DNA from: Trichostrongylus colubriformis
Lineage: Eukaryota > Nematoda > Chromadorea > Rhabditida > Trichostrongylidae
Direction of reading: 5' to 3'
Assembly (NCBI GenBank): GCA_963978905.1
Contig: OZ022259.1
Coordinates: 16,962,068 to 17,026,067, forward strand
Length of the DNA stretch: 64,000 nucleotides
The notes beneath the pieces were generated by a model. That model saw nothing but the letters and a program-made list of their open reading frames with translations. It searched no databases and had not been told where the DNA came from. Positions 57,747 to 64,000 of this stretch are shown piece by piece. The stretch's first letter is position 1, and each line of letters opens with the position of its first letter. Both the position numbers and the translations under genes were made by a program.

Positions 57747-60700
57747 AGAACACAACACGCTTCCAGTGAGCCTTTACCTCTAACTCAAATGAAATCAAGC
57801 GATAATGGGACTGAAGCTAGTTCAAATATCAAGTGATTAAGCCACAACCTCTACGGAGCGTTCGCCTCTGACCTTTACTGTTTGGCCAGAACAGGGCATC
57901 CAGCTCATCCGTTTTTTTTCAGATGAGTCAAGCCGCGCCGATGCGCGGACACAGTAGGCTTTGTCTTCCCTTTCTAAGAAGTTAACATCTGTCCGTCGTC
58001 AGAAGAACTAACTCAGATAATGACTAAGCTCCTTGAGCTGAAAGTAACGATTCTTATTATATTCTTATCTATCAGGCTCTGTATGATCTTATACGGGATA
58101 TTGCCCTTTTCGCCGTTCGTCGTTGTCCATTACCATCGACATCGGACATATTCGTCATGGTTCACTTTGCCACTGAGATAATTTATACACACATTCAGAT
58201 ATATGTAGCAGTAATAGTCGTCGAAAATATAGATGCCACTATTTAACAGTTGACAAGAAGACCTTTAGTCTACAGACACACTCTAGTATGCAAATCTTGA
58301 AGATTAATTTTTTTCATCGGCGCACTGAATAGAGAAAAAGGTCGTGAATAGCACGACACGCACGACAAGCAGCATTTGATTTTAAAAAAGTGGTCAAAAA
58401 AGCAATTAAATGCTGCAAGGCGCACAAGAAATCAAATGCAGGAGTCAGACCACGCACCATTGCTTTCACCTCTGAAAACCCTCTCTTCCTATTTACACCG
58501 AAGTGGGAACTCGTCACTAATAGGCAAGAAATGTACAGTTCCATGAAAGATTCGAAATTCCGCGGAAAGGTTCGTAATCCCAACAGTACGCCACGATTTC
58601 AGCTGGTTGAAAGGAGCAAGTGGGGAGAAGTTGGGAGAATATGGTAACATCCTGGAACCGCTCCTTCAGAAGACGAGCAGCCTATCCAAAGTGAGGGAGC
58701 GTCCAGACACCAGTTAAAAGCAGCGCGAAGGGCCCAAAGCAGGGTCGAACATGACGTTGACGAAATTTATCGAAAATACGACTCTCCCTTACCATATACT
58801 CGAAAGCGTCTCTCTCCTTTCTCGGAAAAAAGTCTTCATACGGAAAACATTATAACTAATGATTAACAACCTTTACAAGAGACCGGCTCATTGGCCCGCC
58901 AGCCGAAATCGTGCTCAGGAGCGCGTGGGTGCCGAGGCTTTGCCTAGGAGAATCTCAAAAAGTTCTACCTCCCATTATCCAACCCGGGACACTACCCGAC
59001 GCCGTGGGTGCCGAGTATTCCTCAACGGAAGCCCAACAATGGTCTCAGATAGCGTGGGCCAGTTTGCAATGTCGGGGCCTGTCCGTGTATACTTCGGCAT
59101 GGCGTACGATTCTTGGTGATCATCTACCACACTAACAAAGTACGGCTAAGGTTGTACCTTGCGATCTTTAAGATCGCATAATCGCAGTACCACAATGCTG
59201 TCTGCACGCTCCCACATTTTGAGGATGTTATATTCGTTTCCTGCATCACCCTGGTCTACTGGCGCTCACTGTCCCAGAGTGGTCAAAGGTCTGAGCACGT
59301 TCGAGTGAGAATGCGCGTGACAGCGCATGCGATTGTGCGATCCAGAATTGCATATCGATACGCACCTAATCTCATTCAAACCAAAAGCGGACTACAAACC
59401 AATCAGAAGGTACGTCTCAGTCTAAGCGAGAACGGCGACCATAGCAGACTACATCGAAGACTGTTGTTTCCTCTGAAGAAGCGACAATACCAGACGATGA
59501 CAGTGGACGATCCGAAGGTGAATGGGCCTCATATGATACTACTGTCGCCGTTACGCGGGTGCCGAACGATTCTGTTCCGCTAGACAGGTCAGCAGCTCAA
59601 GTAACGCCACTATTTTGCTGAGACGGGTCTATCCTTCAGACAGAATTTCCCTCCGCGGCACGCTGCGAGCGGCGCGGTGCGTGTGAGCTAGGCAAACCGT
59701 ACTTAAGCCGGTCCTGAAGCTATAACCTTGCTCTTTATTTAAGACGTAGAAGACAGCAATCGTCTTGAGCCCCCGCTACATACGGCTCCGATAGCTCGCG
59801 CGCCGCGTTGCGTTGCGAATAATATCCTAACGACTGTCACCTAATTGCGATTGCAGAGGGCGGTGTCCTTTTGAAGCAATTCCTGAGCCTCTTCCTGAGT
59901 TCCTAATAGGACATTGTTCCTTGAAATTATGAATCTTTTTGACTTTTGAAGCTCTGAATCTTGTATGGCAACTGCAGTTTAATCCATACGCTATCCATGA
60001 TGACGGTACAGCCCAAATCCCATGCGTTTGAGATACAGCTCACACCGGATGATGTACTAATTATTTATTCAATGTCAAACATTTTATTTACATAGAACCA
60101 TTGTGTGAGGTAGCACGCTGTCGTGGAATGTAAGTCTAAATCTGCGAGTACAAAGAGATTATCTTCAAAAAGAGTAAAAAGGCTTCGACGGCTTAGTCAT
60201 ATGTTCGTCAACTGTTGAAACTTCCTCGAAGTCCTTGCGGACGACATCCGTATGTCTTGATAACTGTTGATAATCTCAAAGAAGTGCATTCATCCTCATT
60301 CTTTTGATTGGTGCAATCGGGTGACGGTTCAGCCTGAAGTTCTTTTATTTGATTTCTGCTACCCCTAGTTTCGCAATGGATTTCATTTTCCATTGATATC
60401 CTATCAACGCCAAGTATGCGATGATCCCTCACAAGTTGCGTCTGGCGGGGGCGAGGCTTAAACTGTATGGCACTGTGGGAGGTCGTGGCTTCATTGTTTC
60501 TCCAGTAACGCCAATAATAAAAGCGTTTACGTGCTGTACTCTGCTTAGATTAGCTAACTCCTTTTAATCATCACAACACCACTGAACCACCGTCTCACGT
60601 TAAAGAGGTAAATCAACCTCTTCAGTCTCCAGCGCTCACGCCAGCGACATCTTCTAGTTTTCCATAGATCAAAGGAATCGTTCACGGAAACCCCATGATT

Positions 60701-61417
60701 CTGATTCGACTTGAATTATTCTACTAAATACAGTGCATGCGAAAACACAAAAACAACCGAAGTGTTCTTTGTTCCCAAGCAGAAACCGAAAAACTTAAAG
60801 GAAAGCACCTCGTTCAAATTCCCGTCAAGCAACATTTGAATAGCCGTCGGCGGGCAAATCGCAGTTCAAATTTTCGCACCCAGTGTTGTTTGTTTTTCAT
60901 TCTGCGTCCCTGACCACTCACCGTCGCTCTTTGTTCCCCTTCCCAGCGTCCACATCTCTTGGACGCCACACGCCGAGGAACTCTATTTTGGTTTATTCGG
61001 CTTGTATTTTTGCGTGAATCTTCGCATGCTGCCCTTAGTAAGCCAATATGAGTAAAGATGTGGGTAACAGACGGAAATAAATTTCCGTGTACGGTTTTTC
61101 TCATGATGAACAGTAGAAGACCAATCCAATCAAATAATATCTACGCTTCAGTGCGAGTGCTGCCCAAGTATTACCTTCAGCAATATCTCACCCCACTCAG
61201 ACCATGGTATGTCGGAGAGCCTACCGTTTTGCGTTCAAGTCAGTTGTCTAGGGGGTGAAATGTATCCCAGAGCGCTCTAGCACGTACTCTAAAGTTCCAG
61301 CTCTTTCAGTCTTATGTACCAAATCAAAACACGTGCGCAAAACTCTCATTTCTCCAACAGCTGTTCAATACGCAAAAACACTTGAAGGAGGAATTACACC
61401 GAAAGAAACGAACGTAC
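57747..61417. other. Intergenic or intronic DNA, nothing recognised with confidence
   Basis: Frames at 58314-58647 (both strands), 58859-59135 and 59305-59583 have no domain and inconsistent splice signals. A short cttgcgatctttaagatcgc hairpin is at about 59160. A - strand frame at 60208-60432 is hydrophilic and could be an exon, but is unsupported. Confidence 0.3.
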
Positions 61418-62542
61418 CGAAGGACTCGGAGTTGTGCTTGACTGACTGGCTGGAGAAGCTTTGATTTCAGGCTTCCGAAATGGATTAGCGCAACTTGCGC
61501 TTCTGAAATAGAAATCTCAGCAATCTGAAAGGACGCCGAACGTTTGGATACCAATCAACCATTATGGTCCTAATCCGCAATTGGTGACTGGAAAAATAAA
61601 ACAGATACTGGCAAGGAATAGAATGAAATCTACAAAATCAGTGATTGTTTTTCTTTTCCATAATTGCAAGTAAGTGTGATACACATATTTTACACCGGGT
61701 GAAAAGCTAGTTCACGTTCTCGACCCAAAGGATACTTTGCGCGAACCTTTCGGCAATAACATCACTTACGAAGAACATCTTCCATATCAGCTCATTCACT
61801 GCAGAATATAGCTGGGAAACACCCTACATACATCAATAAGTGGGAAATACCTGCGTACGAAGTAGGCGCTGCGTCCGGTAGATATGGCGGATGACGTTGC
61901 GAGTATGCTCGTTTTATTGTTAGTTTCTGAACAAAGATCAGATTATCTAGCTATTGCACATTTCCATAATGCTCCAGCCAGAAAAGCAATTCGCAGCAAA
62001 GACAGTATTTGGTATGGATGTCAAATCATAAAAAATTAGTATACGAGAAGATGACTTCGACTAGTAGAGATAGCACGGTAACCATCCTCCCCGCGTTCGC
62101 GAGAGACTTAAAGGTGGCCCGTTGATGAAGAAATTAAGGATGCGAAACTGCTCCAAAATGCAGAAAAAACGAAATGCCAAAAATGAAGGAGTGGATTCCT
62201 GATTCTCGCTGCGGAATTTGATTTTCAACACTCATGTACTGTATGTGTATATCCATCGGAATCATGCGGATGTAGTGGAAGGGATACGCGCTCATCTGAG
62301 AGAGGAGCCCACCTACGGGAAGTGGGTGTGTCAGCGCTCTTTGTTATGAATCTCATGGACACCAAAATTAAGAATCCTGCTACCCTTTATTGGACTTTCG
62401 ATAGACCCAGTCCTCAACAGCGAAAATAGATAAAATCGCGGAAAGAACTGGACTAATTCTGCGAGGGACGTTAACAAAACAAAAAAAAATCACTACGACA
62501 GTAAAGGCAACACCGCAATAAGCTTGAAATGACAAGACTGAC

Positions 62543-63982
62543 CTGTTTTATTTTCAGATCCATATATCTTCATTACTTCCTCGACACTCCAACTGGTACT
62601 AGCTTCATTTTTCAAAAGCTTCGAGTGAGTACCCTATAAAATGTACATCGTAATATGATTCACAGCAATCATAAACCCAAAAATAGAAGAGAATGAGTAA
62701 GGTATGCATAGTATAGCTAACATTTAAAGGAATCGCGCCAAAAGAGGACTTAGTGTTTGGACGTGGTCCGGAGCACAAGATAAAATCGAAACCGCTAGCC
62801 AAAACTCCCTCTCTTATCCATATCATTTTTTCGAACGAGCATTGTAATGGGCACCCACCTTGGAAGATATCGACCTATCTGGTACAGTTTTCGCGGGTCC
62901 TTCAGGCTTGATTTGCTTTTTTAATGACTGTAAAGATGGCCCATCAGATGACTGTGAAGATGGCCCATCAGATGACCGAGAAGATAGCCCATCAGATGGC
63001 TGCGAAGATGTCCCAGCTGATGGTTGTGAAGATGGTTCACTAGATGACTGCGACGAGGATGTTGTTATTTCACCTTCACTTTCAAGGTCAATACGAATAA
63101 TCGAAACGTCTGCCTTGCGTCGTTTCTTAGACGGCGAATCAAACTAAAAACAAGTAAAAAACTAAAAAAAAACAGATAGAAAAAAGAGAAAAAATGTCTG
63201 AGTAGTTGGTTGTGAATCACCTGGAAAGCCGCGCCACATTTCTTGTCCTCCTCCTTCTTCTCCTCTTCCAACCGCCTTTTTCGTTTACCACAGCTTTCGT
63301 AGCGGTCACACCAGATAGACCATTCAGGAATAGTATCGGGCAGATAATACTTATCCGTGACTATTGATTGGTCCACCTGAAAATAGAATTTGGAAAACTG
63401 CGAAAAATATTAGGACACCTGAGCCTTTCAGCATTCCTAATGAGGTTATAATTAAATCGTCGCTATATTGAACCTAACATGTTCTGAGCTTTGTACTGAG
63501 TAAAAGCGAGTAGGTCCTGAACCACAAGTCATGGCACCCTTACCAGCGCATTACGACTGAATGTAGCACTCCTCTGCTCCAAAATTTCGAAATTTCAAAC
63601 TCGTCAATCTTGTCGTTTAGGTGTATCCCACTAGGAATGAAGATTCGCTTTGAGGGGTTCGGTGTGCGACGCGATGGTGCGAGCTATGCGCGCATATTCG
63701 ATAGTCTTGAAGCAATGACGAAGCCCTACGCCTCATTCTAGGTGTAATCGCTTCAGGATATCTCGTAAACATAGAATCTACGAGCCCAAGTGCCTCTACG
63801 ATATTGGATCTAATACCACTTCGCTGATAATCATACGAGCTACTCTGACAGCTCGGAATAAGTATGGGAACTCAAAAAGATACCTGATTGCCCAAAGCAA
63901 GCCGAACCGCGAGTTTGGATGACAACACTTCACCCGCGTAAGCGAAGTTTTCATCACAAGTTCCATCACGAAGATTGGCAAA
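62543..63982 (-). CDS. Unrecognised nuclear-type protein, 5' end off the window
   Basis: Exons 63982-63884, 63376-63221, 63143-62859 and 62633-62543 join in phase with (t)tttag/tttcag-like acceptors and gtatct, gtgatt, gtgggt and gtcagt donors. They encode 210 residues plus one base. Order: NLRDGTCDENFAYAGEVLSS, a Trp-containing segment (YYLPDTIPEWSIWCDRYESC), a highly charged Lys/Glu run (CGKRKRRLEEEKKEEDKK), a basic nuclear-localisation-like SPSKKRRKAD, an SIIRIDLESE motif resembling a SUMO-interacting motif, and a Ser/Pro/Gly tandem repeat (SDGPSSQS units). It ends with STSWSVEEVMKIYGSENKT. Continuation exons 61798-61770 and 61524-61418 fit the phase but are tentative, and the latter overlaps an open + strand frame. 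Composition suggests a nuclear protein; function unknown. Confidence 0.7.
62925..63060 (-). repeat. Coding minisatellite, 24-bp units
   Basis: About five diverging units based on gatgactgtgaagatggcccatca, seen on the + strand. Read on the - strand in frame they give repeats of SDGPSSQS-type octapeptides within the exon 62859-63143. The 24-bp unit keeps the frame. Confidence 0.75.
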
Positions 63983-64000
63983 CTGTAAATGAACCAGTAT

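Noticed and set aside
61255..61464. + strand frame after ctctttcag ending in a stop
   Set aside because: It reads plausibly as a terminal exon, but it overlaps a - strand exon candidate of the right-edge gene and two + frames compete, so neither was listed as a gene.
62561..62626. + strand exon candidate (tattttcag ... gtgagt)
   Set aside because: The - strand exon 62633-62543 covers it and fits the phase of its neighbour; the + strand signals are the fortuitous complement.
62860..63147. + strand ORF rich in Asp/Cys/Glu repeats (DDCEDGPS units)
   Set aside because: It is the antisense shadow of the - strand minisatellite exon, which has proper splice sites and in-phase neighbours.

Overview
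The window is nuclear DNA of a nematode, most likely a strongylid (clade V, hookworm-like). Genes are split into short exons with gt(a/g)agt donors and (t)ttcag acceptors. Introns and intergenic DNA are packed with small inverted-repeat transposons. An RTE-type reverse-transcriptase relic reads like the RTE copies that are very common in hookworm genomes. The species call is an inference from style and content. No ribosomal RNA, convincing tRNA, operon-like bacterial gene or CRISPR array was seen.

Four genes could be assembled exon by exon with consistent splice phases. (1) The 3' part of a JMJD4-type JmjC oxygenase, + strand, exons at 282-362, 425-577 and 3291-3572. (2) A complete METTL21-type lysine methyltransferase, - strand, 7704 to 6629, 210 residues. 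(3) A COMM-domain protein resembling COMMD5, + strand, about 9976 to 12397. (4) A complete type II TGF-beta/activin receptor kinase of the ACVR2/DAF-4 kind, - strand, 28499 to 14274, sixteen exons and about 663 residues. A fifth - strand gene at the right edge (63982 to 62543 and probably on to about 61418) is clearly coding but not recognised. Several further single exons look real but cannot be joined into genes.

The rest is largely mobile DNA. Elements with defined ends and target-site duplications (TSDs) are: a 787-bp solo LTR (5405-6191, 5-bp TSD); a Tc1-like element with IR/DR ends inside a JMJD4 intron (689-2253, TA); two related foldback elements with 8-bp TSDs (2761-2970, 50700-50953); another 8-bp-TSD element (47850-48246); and a Mutator-like foldback (45649-46564, 9-bp TSD). 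At 47399-50656 lies a 3.26-kb palindrome with arms of about 1.13 kb. Its left arm carries the 47850-48246 insertion while its right arm keeps the matching empty site. A degenerate RTE retrotransposon occupies about 33895-35430. Three further short-element families recur through the window.

Functionally the receptor would act at the cell surface in TGF-beta/activin signalling, JMJD4 and METTL21 would modify proteins by hydroxylation and lysine methylation, and the COMMD protein would act in endosomal sorting or NF-kB/cullin control. They look like unrelated neighbours, not a co-working cluster. No new multi-gene system was found; the most striking novelty is the palindrome and the set of well-delimited elements around it.
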